A stretch of DNA of 64,000 nucleotides from Aureococcus anophagefferens (Eukaryota; Sar; Pelagophyceae; Pelagomonadales; Pelagomonadaceae). Under the pieces are notes generated by a model. It was not told where the DNA came from and made no database searches. It saw nothing but the letters and a program-made list of their open reading frames with translations. Within the stretch, counting starts at the first letter, position 1. Each line of letters opens with the position of its first letter. Below, one piece after another: positions 32,372 to 41,473 of the stretch. Where the stretch lies: assembly GCF_000186865.1 (NCBI RefSeq), contig NW_008705573.1, positions 1,006,918-1,070,917 on the forward strand, written 5' to 3'. The position numbers and the translations under genes were made by a program.

Positions 32372-33202
32372 ATGGCGGCAGCCCTCCTGGTCGCCGCGGG
32401 CTGCGTGCTCGCCGCCGGCGCGGACACGTTCGTCGCCGCGCCGGCGCCGCAGCGCTGCGTCTTCCATCTGCACACGCCGAAATGCGCCGGCACCTTCGTG
32501 TGGCGCTTCCTCAAGGGCCGCTTCTGCGCCGACGAGGCGCGCATCTGCGGCCGCGACGCGCTGCGGCCGCCGCCGGCCTGCGCCTGCGTCGTGAACCCCA
32601 TCACGAAGGACGAGGCCGTCCTCGGCGCCATCCGGCGCGGCGCCTACGCGTTCGCGTCGTCGCACTCGCGCGCGCCGTTCAAGTCCTCTACCGCCTGCGC
32701 GCTCGCGGTCTGGTTCCGCGAGCCCCTGGCGCGCGTCCGGAGCCACTACGGCTACTTCAAGTACAAGAAGCACCGGAACCTGACGTCGCTCGCCGACCTC
32801 TACAAACGCGGCACGCCGCCGCACTGGGTCTCGAACCAGCAGTGGGCGCTGCTGCTGCCCGCGAAGAAGGTGAGCGGCTCCCGGGCGCCGAGCGACGGCG
32901 AAATCCGCGCCGCGACGCGCGAGGTGACCGGCCTCGCCTTCGTGGGCCTCGTCGAGGACATGGAGACGTCGCTGTGCGTCTTCGCGGCCGCGTACCTCCC
33001 GGCGCACGCGCGCGACCTCTGCGACCGGGCGACGCACGCGAAGCGGGAGAACGTCGCCGTCGCGGCCCGGGCGGCGGCCGACGACGCGCGCGAGCGGGAC
33101 CTCGTCCGCAAGTACAACAGGTACGACGCCGCGCTCTACGACGCCGCGCGCGCGGAGTTCGCGCGGCGCAAGGAGGTCCACGAGGCCGAGGCGATACGAT
33201 AG
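32372..33202 (+). CDS. Golgi-type carbohydrate sulfotransferase
   Basis: 276 residues. MAAALLVAAGCVLAAGADTF is a signal peptide or short type-II anchor. The PAPS 5'-phosphosulfate loop is FHLHTPKCAGTFVWRFL and the 3'-phosphate site is AVWFREPLARVRSHYGYF, the spacing of the sulfotransferase-2 / heparan-sulfate 2-O class. FVGLVEDMETSL matches the later conserved helix, and the C-terminal region is a charged helix. It would move sulfate from PAPS to a cell-surface polysaccharide. The acceptor is unknown. Confidence 0.82.
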   Translation: MAAALLVAAGCVLAAGADTFVAAPAPQRCVFHLHTPKCAGTFVWRFLKGRFCADEARICGRDALRPPPACACVVNPITKDEAVLGAIRRGAYAFASSHSRAPFKSSTACALAVWFREPLARVRSHYGYFKYKKHRNLTSLADLYKRGTPPHWVSNQQWALLLPAKKVSGSRAPSDGEIRAATREVTGLAFVGLVEDMETSLCVFAAAYLPAHARDLCDRATHAKRENVAVAARAAADDARERDLVRKYNRYDAALYDAARAEFARRKEVHEAEAIR

Positions 33203-33301
33203 CCCGGTAAGCTGCACGTAGAAAAGCGATAACATAGCCCGCCGGCGGGATACGCTACCCGCCCGCGCGCGCGGCGCGCGCGCCGCCCGGCGGCGCGCGC
33301 C

Positions 33302-33751
33302 TCAGAGGAGGAAGACCCCGAGCGCGGCGAGGACGAGGCCCAGCGCGCCGGCGCTCGTCCGCGCCGCGCCGTCGACGCCCGAGTCGAAGAGGCCGAGCAC
33401 GTTGCAGAGGTCGTCGGCGCACGTGGAAGCGCCGCACTTGTCGTTCTTCGCCTGCACATACTGCGCGCACATGGCCGCCTGGCCCGCGGCGTCGTCGCAG
33501 ACGGCCTGGGACGCGCAGACGCCGTCGGCGACGGAGAAGGTGCGGCCCTTGATGTTGCAGCACTTGGCGGCCTCGACCTTGAGGCAGCACGCGTCCTGCC
33601 CCGCCGGGCACGTCGTCGCGACGACGTTGTCCGCGTACGTCACGCCGCCGTCGTTGCTGTGCATGTCGTGGTCGTGGACGCGGCCCTCGTAGCACTGGAG
33701 GGCCGCCGCGGGGGCGGCGCAGGCCGCCAGGAGGACCGCGACGAGGCGCAT
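33302..33751 (-). CDS. small cysteine-rich, probably GPI-anchored surface protein
   Basis: 149 residues. MRLVAVLLAACAAPAAALQC is a signal peptide. The mature part has about 14 cysteines (CYEGRVHDHD, CPAGQDACCLKVEAAKCC, CASQAVCDD, CGASTCADDLCNVLGLF), reminiscent of Ly6/uPAR-like three-finger folds. The C-terminus SAGALGLVLAALGVFLL is a hydrophobic tail preceded by small residues, as in GPI signals. The chosen ATG is the one that begins the signal peptide; the open frame extends 72 codons further upstream without merit. Function unknown. Confidence 0.7.
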   Translation of the reverse strand: MRLVAVLLAACAAPAAALQCYEGRVHDHDMHSNDGGVTYADNVVATTCPAGQDACCLKVEAAKCCNIKGRTFSVADGVCASQAVCDDAAGQAAMCAQYVQAKNDKCGASTCADDLCNVLGLFDSGVDGAARTSAGALGLVLAALGVFLL

Positions 33752-34040
33752 CGTTTCGGTGCGCTGGTTTCGCGAATGCCGGGGCGTCGGGTCCCACCTT
33801 CGTGCGCTTCTTCGCCTCGAAGCGACGAAAGCGGCTCGACGGTTGGGTTTCGTGCCTCGGTGCCGGGCGCCGGGCTTCGAGGAGAGGACGAAAGCCCGGG
33901 AGAGGGCTGCCCAGCGCGACAGCGCTTGTCGTTTCCCAAGGATGAGATGAAGCAACGAGGCACCCAAAGTTGATCATGTTGCCGCGAGCTGAGGCAGCAG
34001 CTCTCCGCGACGCAGCGGAGTACGTCGTCGTCGCCGCGCC

Positions 34041-34478
34041 ATGCTCGCGGGCCTGCGCGTCGCGGCGCGCGCCGCGCCGCGCCTTCGCGCGGCGCGCCTC
34101 CTGAGCAGCGGGTCCCACAGCGACTTCGAGACCGTGCGCGCCGCCGTCCCCGACACGCCCGCCGGCGTCAAGGCCATGATCCAGGAGCAGGTCGACGGCA
34201 ACACGGTCATGCTCTACATGAAGGGCACGCCGGCGCGGCCCCAGTGCGGCTTCAGCCAGCAGGTCTGCCGCATCCTCCACGCGACGGGCGTCGAGTTCGC
34301 GAGCGTGAACGTCCTGGAGGACGACGCGCTCCGCGAGGGCATCAAGGAGTTCTCGGAGTGGCCCACGATCCCCCAGCTCTACGTCGGCGGCGAGTTCGTC
34401 GGCGGCTGCGACATCGTCACCGAGTCCTTCCAGTCCGGCGAGCTCGACGAGGCCTTCAAGGCCGCGGGCGCCAAGTGA
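34041..34478 (+). CDS. GLRX5: mitochondrial monothiol glutaredoxin (CGFS type)
   Basis: 145 residues. The first ~25 residues (MLAGLRVAARAAPRLRAARL) form an Arg-rich mitochondrial presequence. The glutaredoxin fold follows: VMLYMKGTPARPQCGFSQQV with the single-cysteine CGFS active site, WPTIPQLYVGGEFVGGCDIV with the cis-Pro and glutathione site, and the closing helix SGELDEAFKAAG. Grx5 proteins bind a [2Fe-2S] cluster with glutathione and pass it on in mitochondrial Fe-S assembly. Confidence 0.95.
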   Translation: MLAGLRVAARAAPRLRAARLLSSGSHSDFETVRAAVPDTPAGVKAMIQEQVDGNTVMLYMKGTPARPQCGFSQQVCRILHATGVEFASVNVLEDDALREGIKEFSEWPTIPQLYVGGEFVGGCDIVTESFQSGELDEAFKAAGAK

Positions 34479-34625
34479 GCGGCGCGCCGGGAACCTCCGC
34501 GGCGTACCACCTCGGACTCGCCTTCACGGGGGTCTACGGTGCTACCGGTGTCGCGGGCGCGGGCGGTGCGGGGTCTTGTCTGGGGATGCGTGGGGCGGGG
34601 CGGCGAGGCCCGGACGCGTCCGGGC

Positions 34626-37204
34626 CTAGGACACGGAGACGGAGAGGTCCAGGGGGGGGAGCTGCTGGGTGACGTCCTGCGTGGCGATGTCGTAGGCCGC
34701 GTCGAAGTCGCCGAGGATGGCCTGCCTCGCCGCCGCGACGCGCATCGCCGCCTTGGACTGCAGTTCCACGGAGTCGCGCATCGCCTCGACCTCGACCTGC
34801 TGCTTGCGCAGTAGCGCGTTGAGCGCGTCGACCTGGCCGTAGAGCAGCTTGATGTGGGTCTGCGTGTGCTGCGCCTCCTTGTCGGCCTGGCACCGCTTGT
34901 GGAGCTGGGCGTACTTGGCCCACGTCTTCCAGCCCATGGACAGGTAGGCCTTGAGCATCATGTTCAGCACCTTGATCTGCTTGTTGCGCCAGTGGTGGCC
35001 CTTCATGGCCTTCTCGTTCCAGGCCTTGAGCGCCAGCAGGCACTGGCGCTTGAACATCTTCGTGAGCGTCATCGTCAGCTTCCGCCGCTTGTCGTCGCCG
35101 AGGTTGTCGAAGAGGTGCTTCGTCTGCGCCAGGCAGATCTTCTCGAGCTCGGCCTCGTAGCGGCCCGTCTCCGCGCGCTGCTTCTCGACGCGCTCCTGGA
35201 GCGCGCGGATGATCTGCTCCGGCGGCATCTGCTCCTCGTAGAAGCACGTCTTCCACTTCTGCCAGCCCATGTTGAGCTGCATGTTCTCGACCTTGGCGAA
35301 GAAGGCCGTCCACGTCTTCTCCTGCGTGACCATGAGCTTCACGGTGAGCTTCCATCGCAGGAAGCCGCCGTTCTTCATCTCCGGGCCGTTCTTGCTGAAG
35401 ATGGACACGAGGAAGGACCGCTTCTTCGTGTCGAGCGCCTTTAAAGCCACGTCCGCGAGCTTCTTCAGTCGCGCGTCCAGCACGGCCTCGGCGTCGTCGT
35501 AGGCCGCCTTGGCGACGTCGACCTGCTCGCCCAGGATCACGATCTGGTTCTCGCGGCTCTGGCCGCCGAACAAGTTGCACGAGCCCGCCCACGTCCGCCA
35601 CGCCTTGATGTACGCCGCCTTCTCGCGGTCGACGATGATCTTCAGGATCATCTTCGCGAGCTGGATGTGCTCCAGGAAGAAGATGCGGTCCTCGTAGTCG
35701 TGCATCTCCACGTGCATCTTCTCGATGATGCGCGTCACGTGCTCGACGTTGACGTGGTGGTTCTTCGCGTTCTCGATCGACGACTCGACGAAGTCGACGT
35801 CGCCCAGCTGCTTGCCCGCCTCCGGGTCCGCCGCGGCCTGCTTGACGACGTTGCCGTGGGACTTCAAATCCTGCGCGCGCACCGTCGGCCGCCGGCCCGA
35901 GCTCTGCTTCTGCGCCGCGAGTAAAGGCGAGCTGCCCGAGATGATGACGGACTTCTTGCGGCCGCGCTGGACGACCTTGGCGTGGGGCACGTGGCCCTGC
36001 CAGTGGGACGGCGGCCGATCGTCGCCGCCGTCGTCGCCGGAGCCGCCGCCGCCGAAGCCGTGGCTCCCGCCGCCGGCGAACGCGTCCGCGGCGTCGCGGA
36101 ACGAGTCGTGGTGGTCGCGGTCGCCTGGGCAGCAAAAGGGTGATTCAACGTCGCCTCAACGTGCGTGTGCCGCGCGCGCGCGTTCCAAGAAAAGCATCTA
36201 CGCGTCGAGATCGCTCCGAGAGATGATCGCTCGTCCAAAAATCAGCCGAAACGAGTGGAAAATGGCCGAGATCGGAGCCTTTGAAGTTGGGGAATTTCGC
36301 TCTCTTGTGCTGCCCTGGCGGTCGCCGCCGCCGCCGTAGCCGCCGCTCGGCCCGCCGCCGGACCCGCCGCCGCCGCCGTAGGTCGCCACGGGCACGCTGG
36401 AGGCGTAGCCGCCGCCGTCGGAGGAGCCCCACGCGCTCCGCGCGGGCTCCTTGACGCGCACGCGCGGCGGGCTGTCGTCCGCGTCCCGCAGCGTCGTGTT
36501 CTGGCCGTCGTCGGAGTCGATGGGCGGCAACAAGCGCGTGGGCATGTTCATGGGGTCGCCGCCCCCGAAGGCGCTGGACCCGTAGCCGCCCGCGAAGGCG
36601 CCCGACTGGTCGAAGCCGCGCGACGGCGACTCGGGCGCCGTCGCGGGCCGCTGGCCGAAGCCGTCGCCGAGGGCGGGCTTGGACCCGTAGTCGTCGAAGG
36701 CGTACATCTGGTCCCGCCGCTGGGCCCCGCGCAGCTTCTCCTCGGCCAGGGAGACGGCCGTCGCGGTCTGCGAGAGCATGTATTTCACGGGGTTCATCAC
36801 GGCCATGGGGTCGTTCTGCGGGACCTTGCCCCAGGCCGTCGGCACGCCGTTGAGCAGGTACCTGCGGATGAGTGCGTCGACGGTACGCGCGGAAGCGCGC
36901 GCGAGGGTCGCGGCGCGCGCGCGGCGGCCGGCCGCGCGTCCGGCTTTCGGCCGGCCGCGCGGGCCCGCGGCGGCCGCGCGGACCGCGGCCGCGCCGCCGC
37001 CGCGCGCTGTTCGCGCCCCGCCCCCGCGGCGGCCTCCCGGGACGCCGAAGAGACGCACGGGTTCCCGAGCGTCGCCACCTCCTGCGACACTCGGAACCGC
37101 TGCTCCTTGACCTGCCCTTTGAAGGCCTCCTTGGTCGTATTGAACCACTCCTGCTCCCGCGCGTTGAGCTGCTTGCGCGTGATCAGCGCGTTGGAGTTCG
37201 CCAT
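34626..37204 (-). CDS. coiled-coil protein with Sfi1-like tryptophan repeats
   Basis: Exons 37204-37059, 36861-36326 and 36124-34626 give 726 residues. The first intron is GT-AG (GTGCGT...CCGCAG), and joining gives TLGNP-YLLNGVPTAWGKVP. The second is an introner. Residues ~80-270 are Gly/Ser/Asp-rich and disordered (YGGGGGSGGG). The C-terminal ~450 residues are helical with spaced aromatic-Trp motifs: AYIKAWRTWAG, FLRWKL, GWQKWKTCFY, ALKAWNEKAM, GWKTWAKY. These recall Sfi1 or other centrin-binding repeats of basal bodies. The final helix contains QVDALNALLRKQQVEVEAM. Role inferred only. Confidence 0.65.
36125..36317 (+). mobile_element. introner, family 1, in the coiled-coil gene
   Basis: 193 bp, antisense to the gene, with perfect duplications GCGACCGC (gene strand) at 36117-36124 and 36318-36325. 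Intron 36125-36325 is GC-AG. Splicing gives YGGGGDR-DHHDSF. Confidence 0.92.
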
Positions 37205-37399
37205 GGCGTCCGGGCGGCCCGAGGCGACGTCCCCGGCCGTCCCACCCGGGCGAAGGAAGCCGCAGCGGCCCCAATGTACCGGGCTGCCTGCTGAGAGGAG
37301 CGCTGCAGTAGTGGATATGTTCACCACGTTGACGAGCAACTTGAATTTAATAAGTTTTAGCGCGGGTGTCCCGGCTCCGGGCGGAGAGCGTCGTCGACC
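37205..37399. promoter_or_regulatory. 195-bp bidirectional promoter
   Basis: Separates two divergent start codons and contains GGGCTGCC at 37281-37288. The stretch 37310-37370 is unusually A/T-rich for this DNA. Confidence 0.4.
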
Positions 37400-38278
37400 A
37401 TGCCCATCGACGTCCACGCGGTCATCGACCCGCAGGACCGCATCAATGAGATCGCGGAAGCGTGGCAGAAGATGGACGGCGCGGCGGCGCTGCGCACCAT
37501 CGTCATGCAGGCCCGCGAGGCCAAGGCCGAGGCCGAGTACCGCGTCGTGGAGCTCAAGAACATGCGCAAGAAGCGCTTCTGGGGCTGCCCCGGCGTGGAG
37601 CGGCGCTGGCACCTGCACATGGCGCACGTGCCCCAGTCGCAGGCGAACGGCACCTACGCGCGCCTCGGCGCGCCCGTAAAGATGGAGAACATGAACCTGC
37701 ACCGCCACGGGTACCACGGCGGCGGCCCGCCGCTGGACGTGCGCGCGGCGACGGCCCAGCGCTACCCGCCGCGGAAGGCGCGGACGCCCTACCCGGACCG
37801 CATCAACCAGAGCAGGAGAGCGCAGGTGAGCTACGACTGGTACGGGAGAGGCCACGACACGCCGCACGACCCGCGCCGCGCGCTCCGGGGCGTGCCCCGC
37901 CACGTCGTCTCGTCGAACTTCTCCTCGAACACGGCGGACCGCTTCGAGAAGACGACGCGGGCCGGGCCCGACTTCGAGACGTTCCAAGCGGCGCACTCGC
38001 GGTCCCAAAAATGGTCGACGACGGGCCGCTTCCGCGACTTCTCTTCTCTAGAACCGAAGCTGTCGCTGTCGACGCCCGTGGCCGAGGTCGCCCCGAAGAA
38101 ATCGAGGACGAACCGCGTGAGCCGCGCGGACCTGGACCGCGTCGACCGGGACCCGCTCTACCACCCGCTCGGGTCCACCGTGGACCGCGGTCGGCCGGAC
38201 CCGGCGGACCTCTGCGACGAGACGCTCGCCGCCTACCGCGCGACGCTGATCCTCGGCCGGTCGCGGGCGCCGCCTTAA
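37400..38278 (+). CDS. hypothetical basic protein
   Basis: 292 residues from MPIDVHAVIDPQDRINEIAE. The first ~75 residues are helical (AEAWQKMDGAAALRTIVMQA, AEYRVVELKNMRKKRFWGCP). The rest is rich in Arg, His, Pro and Tyr with few hydrophobic runs, e.g. YPPRKARTPYPDRINQSRRA and RTNRVSRADLDRVDRDPLYH. It is probably a structural or microtubule-associated protein, but I recognise no family. Its TAA overlaps the TAA of the opposite gene within TTAA at 38275-38278. Confidence 0.6.
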   Translation: MPIDVHAVIDPQDRINEIAEAWQKMDGAAALRTIVMQAREAKAEAEYRVVELKNMRKKRFWGCPGVERRWHLHMAHVPQSQANGTYARLGAPVKMENMNLHRHGYHGGGPPLDVRAATAQRYPPRKARTPYPDRINQSRRAQVSYDWYGRGHDTPHDPRRALRGVPRHVVSSNFSSNTADRFEKTTRAGPDFETFQAAHSRSQKWSTTGRFRDFSSLEPKLSLSTPVAEVAPKKSRTNRVSRADLDRVDRDPLYHPLGSTVDRGRPDPADLCDETLAAYRATLILGRSRAPP

Positions 38279-39702
38279 GACTCGGACACGCGCGCGCTGC
38301 CGGGCCAGTCCGGCGACGCCATCTCCGTCAGCCGGCTCGCGGCGCGGCGGAACGCCCACGCGAGCTCGCGCACGGACGCGAGTTCCAGCGCGCGGTCGAC
38401 GGCGTCGTCGTCGTCCGCCGGGTCCGTCGCGTCGACCCACTTCGACGCTTCGAAGGTCGCCGGCGTCGCCGCGACGGGCCCGGACGGCCGGTCCAGGCCC
38501 GGCAGGCCCGCGCCGGCCGCGCGGCGCTCGCGCTCGAAGGCCGCGGGCGTCGGGAACAGCGCGTCCGGAACTTCCCTCGCGACGACGACGGCGACGACGC
38601 GCCGCTCGTAGAGCTCGTCGATCAGCGTGATGAAGCGTCTCGCCGCGTCGTGGTCCAACAGGCTGAACCTGGGCACGTCGGCGATCGCTAAAAACGGGAA
38701 CCGTTCCGCGATCGCGCCGTAGTCCGCCGCGCCTCGGTCCAACCCGCAGAGGTCGTCGAACCGGAACGCCGCCGCCTCCCGGCCGTCGGCGCCGCGGAAG
38801 AGCGCCGCGGGGACGACGGACCGCGACCGCGCCACGGCGACGGGCGCGACGTCGATAGCGGTCATCTCCGGCGCGACGCCCCGCAGCAGGTCGACGGCCG
38901 TCTCCGTCCCGTCGCCGTCTCGCGCCACCGCGTAGCGCACGGCCGCATGTTCGCCCGACGACATGCGCAGGCGCCGGTGGTCCGTGCCGCTCACGACCTC
39001 CAGCACGGTGCACTGGTCTTCTAAACGGTCCACGAAGGGCAGGAAGTACTCGCGATTCAGGCCGCCCTCGTAGAGATCGCGCGGCGGCCGATTCGACGTC
39101 GCCACGAGGATCATGCCCGCGTCCCAGCAGCTCGCGAAGAGCTTCTCGGCGATCATGGCGTCGGCGACGTCCGTGACCTGCATCTCGTCGAAGCACAGCA
39201 CCTCGGCCTCTTTCGCGAGCTCCGCGCCGATGCGCGCTATGACGTCGCGCGTACTCCGCGCGTCGCCGGCCTCGCGCGCCGCGTGGATGCGCTCGTGGAT
39301 CTCGAGCATGAACTGGTGGAAGTGGACGCGCCGCTTCCGTTGCACCGGCAGCCCGCCGAAGAAGAGGTCGCAGCAGAGGCTCTTGCCGGAGCCGACTTCT
39401 CCGAAGACGTACGCGCCGCGCGGCACGCGGGGCCGCCGCGGCGCCGGCGGCGCCGCGGCGTCGTCGTCCGCCTCGTCGCGCTCGAGCGCGTAGCGCTCCT
39501 GGAGCGCCGCGTCCTTCTCGCGCGCCTTGTGCTCCTTGAGCAGCACGCGCTGGAGCTTCGACAGGTGCTCGAGGACCAACACCTGGGCGCCGTCGTAGCG
39601 CAGCTGGCCCCGTTGCACGAGGTCCGTGTAGCGCTGGATGGGGCTACTGAACAGGCGCGCGGAGCGCGGCGCGAGGCGCACGCATCGCTGGACGAGGAGC
39701 AT
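38275..39702 (-). CDS. AFG1L: AFG1/LACE1 (ZapE-type) mitochondrial ATPase
   Basis: 475 residues. MLLVQRCVRLAPRSARLFSS is a mitochondrial presequence. Walker A is YVFGEVGSGKSLCCDLFF and Walker B LCFDEMQVTDVADAMI. ILVATSNRPPRDLYEGGLNREYFLPFV, DLCGLDRGAADY, FLAIADVPRFSLLDHDAARRFITLIDELYE are family landmarks. AFG1 proteins help degrade unassembled mitochondrial proteins such as cytochrome oxidase subunits. The N-terminal PIQRYTDLVQRGQLRYDGAQ also matches. A family insertion of ~30 residues (DEADDDAAAPPAPRRPRVPR) precedes Walker A. Confidence 0.93.
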   Translation of the reverse strand: MLLVQRCVRLAPRSARLFSSPIQRYTDLVQRGQLRYDGAQVLVLEHLSKLQRVLLKEHKAREKDAALQERYALERDEADDDAAAPPAPRRPRVPRGAYVFGEVGSGKSLCCDLFFGGLPVQRKRRVHFHQFMLEIHERIHAAREAGDARSTRDVIARIGAELAKEAEVLCFDEMQVTDVADAMIAEKLFASCWDAGMILVATSNRPPRDLYEGGLNREYFLPFVDRLEDQCTVLEVVSGTDHRRLRMSSGEHAAVRYAVARDGDGTETAVDLLRGVAPEMTAIDVAPVAVARSRSVVPAALFRGADGREAAAFRFDDLCGLDRGAADYGAIAERFPFLAIADVPRFSLLDHDAARRFITLIDELYERRVVAVVVAREVPDALFPTPAAFERERRAAGAGLPGLDRPSGPVAATPATFEASKWVDATDPADDDDAVDRALELASVRELAWAFRRAASRLTEMASPDWPGSARVSES

Positions 39703-40024
39703 ATTGCGACGCCGAACTTTGGCGGAGCCGCTTGCCACCGAAGTGGCGGCGGCGCGCTGGCCCGGCTCGCCGAGGCGCGCGCGGCACAGCACGATCGGCT
39801 CATTGACTTTGACGATGTCTGGTGCTAAAGCAGTGTAGAAATCCCGCCGCCGTGAGAGTTCGGCCGCCCAAGACGTGCCCCGCACGCCTCATGAGCCGCG
39901 CGACACGCCTGGCTCGCGGTTCGCGAAAAAAAAACGCCGCGGGAGCCCGCGCGAGAGACGAGCGCCGCTGTTGTGGACTTTTTGGCCGCGGCGACGACGC
40001 GATCCCTGCGCAGGCGCGTCGTGG
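39703..40024. other. head-to-head spacer, possible 5' exon of the next gene
   Basis: 322 bp. It holds an A9 tract near 39927-39935 and an ATG at 39891 followed by RATRLARGSR, which could begin a mitochondrial presequence for the small gene downstream. A splice path from it is not clear. Confidence 0.35.
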
Positions 40025-40218
40025 GTGTTGAACTCGCTCCTCCGGGAGGCGGCCATCGGCCTCGGCCTCGGCGTCGGCTTCGGCCTCGTCTGGTGGCAGC
40101 AGGTCACCGCGCGCGTTCCTCCGCGTCCGCCGATCGAAGCCGCTCGTCCCGTTTTCCCGAACCGTTCGCCCGCAGGCCCACGGCGAAGAAGATCAAGGAC
40201 TACTACGACGGCAAGTAG
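40025..40218 (+). CDS. small single-span membrane protein, perhaps a respiratory-complex subunit (partial model)
   Basis: A frame reads VLNSLLREAAIGLGLGVGFG-LVWW, then a 77-bp GC-AG intron (40099-40175), then PTAKKIKDYYDGK and a TAG. One glycine-rich membrane span followed by a short basic-aromatic tail is the layout of small cytochrome-c-oxidase subunits (5c/6c/7-like). The 5' end is unresolved and the splice donor is non-GT, so the model is tentative. Confidence 0.4.
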
Positions 40219-40325
40219 ACCGGGCGGCCACCGTAGGCCCCGACCGACCCCCCGCATAATTTTCCCTCTCCCGCCTCGGTTCGCCGCGGCCACCGGTCGG
40301 TCGCCCGCCTACCGTCGGTCGGTTG

Positions 40326-41330
40326 CTACCCAAAATTATCCGCGACCGTGTGCGCGGCGTTCGTGACGAAGGCCTCCTCGGAGACGGCGACCTTCTTCTT
40401 CTTGCCGCCGCGGTCCATCTTCTGCGCGTCCGGGGCCTTGGCGCCGAGCGCGCGCGCGGGGTCGTAGACGGGCCGCTTCTCCCAGAGCGTCGAGTCCAGC
40501 GAGAACGTCGACGGGCCGTCGCAGAGCGCGCAGGACGTGCAGCAGAGGCGCTGGCCCGGCGACCGCTCGACGTGGACTTTCGTCCACCAGAGGTCCTTGG
40601 GCACGAAGATCTGGCCGGACTCGTTGTCGTACTTGTTGATGGACAGGAAGTAGAACTCCGGCAGCGCGTCCGTGAACCAGTGCGTGCCCGGGCAGCCCCG
40701 GCGCCGGCCCGCGTGGAGCGACAGCGCGAGGTGGAGCGGCTGGAACACTTCGGCGTCCTCCCGCCTCACCTGCTTCACGACGGCCTGCATGCGCCCGCGC
40801 GCGAGCGCCAGCTTCCAGGAGAAGCACAGGGGGCAGCCCGGCAGGGGGTGGGACGCCGCCGCCGCGTTGATGCGGTCCAGCGCGCCCATCATCGCCGCGA
40901 GGTTCGCGCTCTTGCCCTGCTTGTGCTTCTTCGCGAGCACCGTCACCCAGTTCTTCGAAATGTCCGTCGTCAGGAACGCGTCGAAGCCGTGCTTGATCGC
41001 CGGCCCGGACGCGCCGACGTAGTCCTCGGCCTCCGCGGGCCGCACGTTGTTGATCGGCACGGCCGGCAAGACGCAGGCGACGTCGGCGAGCTGGGCGGCG
41101 CGGATCATGGCCATGGAGCCCTTCTGGACGCCCCAGGACACGCCGACGGGCGTCCGCGCCTTCATGAGCCAGATGAACTCCGTCGGCAGCGCGAAGAGCG
41201 TCGTCGCGCCGCCCTGCTTGGGCATCTGGTCCTCGAGGAAGCGTCCCCAGTTCTCCTTGGCCTCGAAGAGGTACTGCTCGTGGTCCTTGTTCCCGTTCTC
41301 GTCGTCCAGGTTCGGCAGGACGAGGACCAT
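40326..41330 (-). CDS. hypothetical protein
   Basis: 334 residues from MVLVLPNLDDENGNKDHEQY, single exon. It contains WGRFLEDQMPKQGGATTLFA, SINKYDNESGQIFVPKDLWW, a cysteine pair cluster LCCTSCALCDG, and a C-terminal KMDRGGKKKKVAVSEEAF. It has balanced composition and normal codon use for the window, so it is probably a real soluble protein. I recognise no family. Confidence 0.6.
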   Translation of the reverse strand: MVLVLPNLDDENGNKDHEQYLFEAKENWGRFLEDQMPKQGGATTLFALPTEFIWLMKARTPVGVSWGVQKGSMAMIRAAQLADVACVLPAVPINNVRPAEAEDYVGASGPAIKHGFDAFLTTDISKNWVTVLAKKHKQGKSANLAAMMGALDRINAAAASHPLPGCPLCFSWKLALARGRMQAVVKQVRREDAEVFQPLHLALSLHAGRRRGCPGTHWFTDALPEFYFLSINKYDNESGQIFVPKDLWWTKVHVERSPGQRLCCTSCALCDGPSTFSLDSTLWEKRPVYDPARALGAKAPDAQKMDRGGKKKKVAVSEEAFVTNAAHTVADNFG

Positions 41331-41473
41331 GACCGCGCCGCGGCCACGTCGCGGGCTGGCCTACATGTAGCGCATCGCGCTCTATTCTATCTCTGAATCA
41401 TCTGAGATTGGAAAGTTTCGCGACTTGAACTGCACCATCCAGTTATGTTCGGTGTTGAAGACGTCAACAAGAG

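Noticed and set aside
33263..33301. Alternating CG tract as a functional Z-DNA element
   Set aside because: It lies in a tail-to-tail spacer of very GC-rich DNA; composition alone explains it.
36862..37058. First intron of the coiled-coil gene as another GC-drifted introner (197 bp)
   Set aside because: Length fits, but the ends share only four of eight bases and no internal landmark of either family can be recognised.
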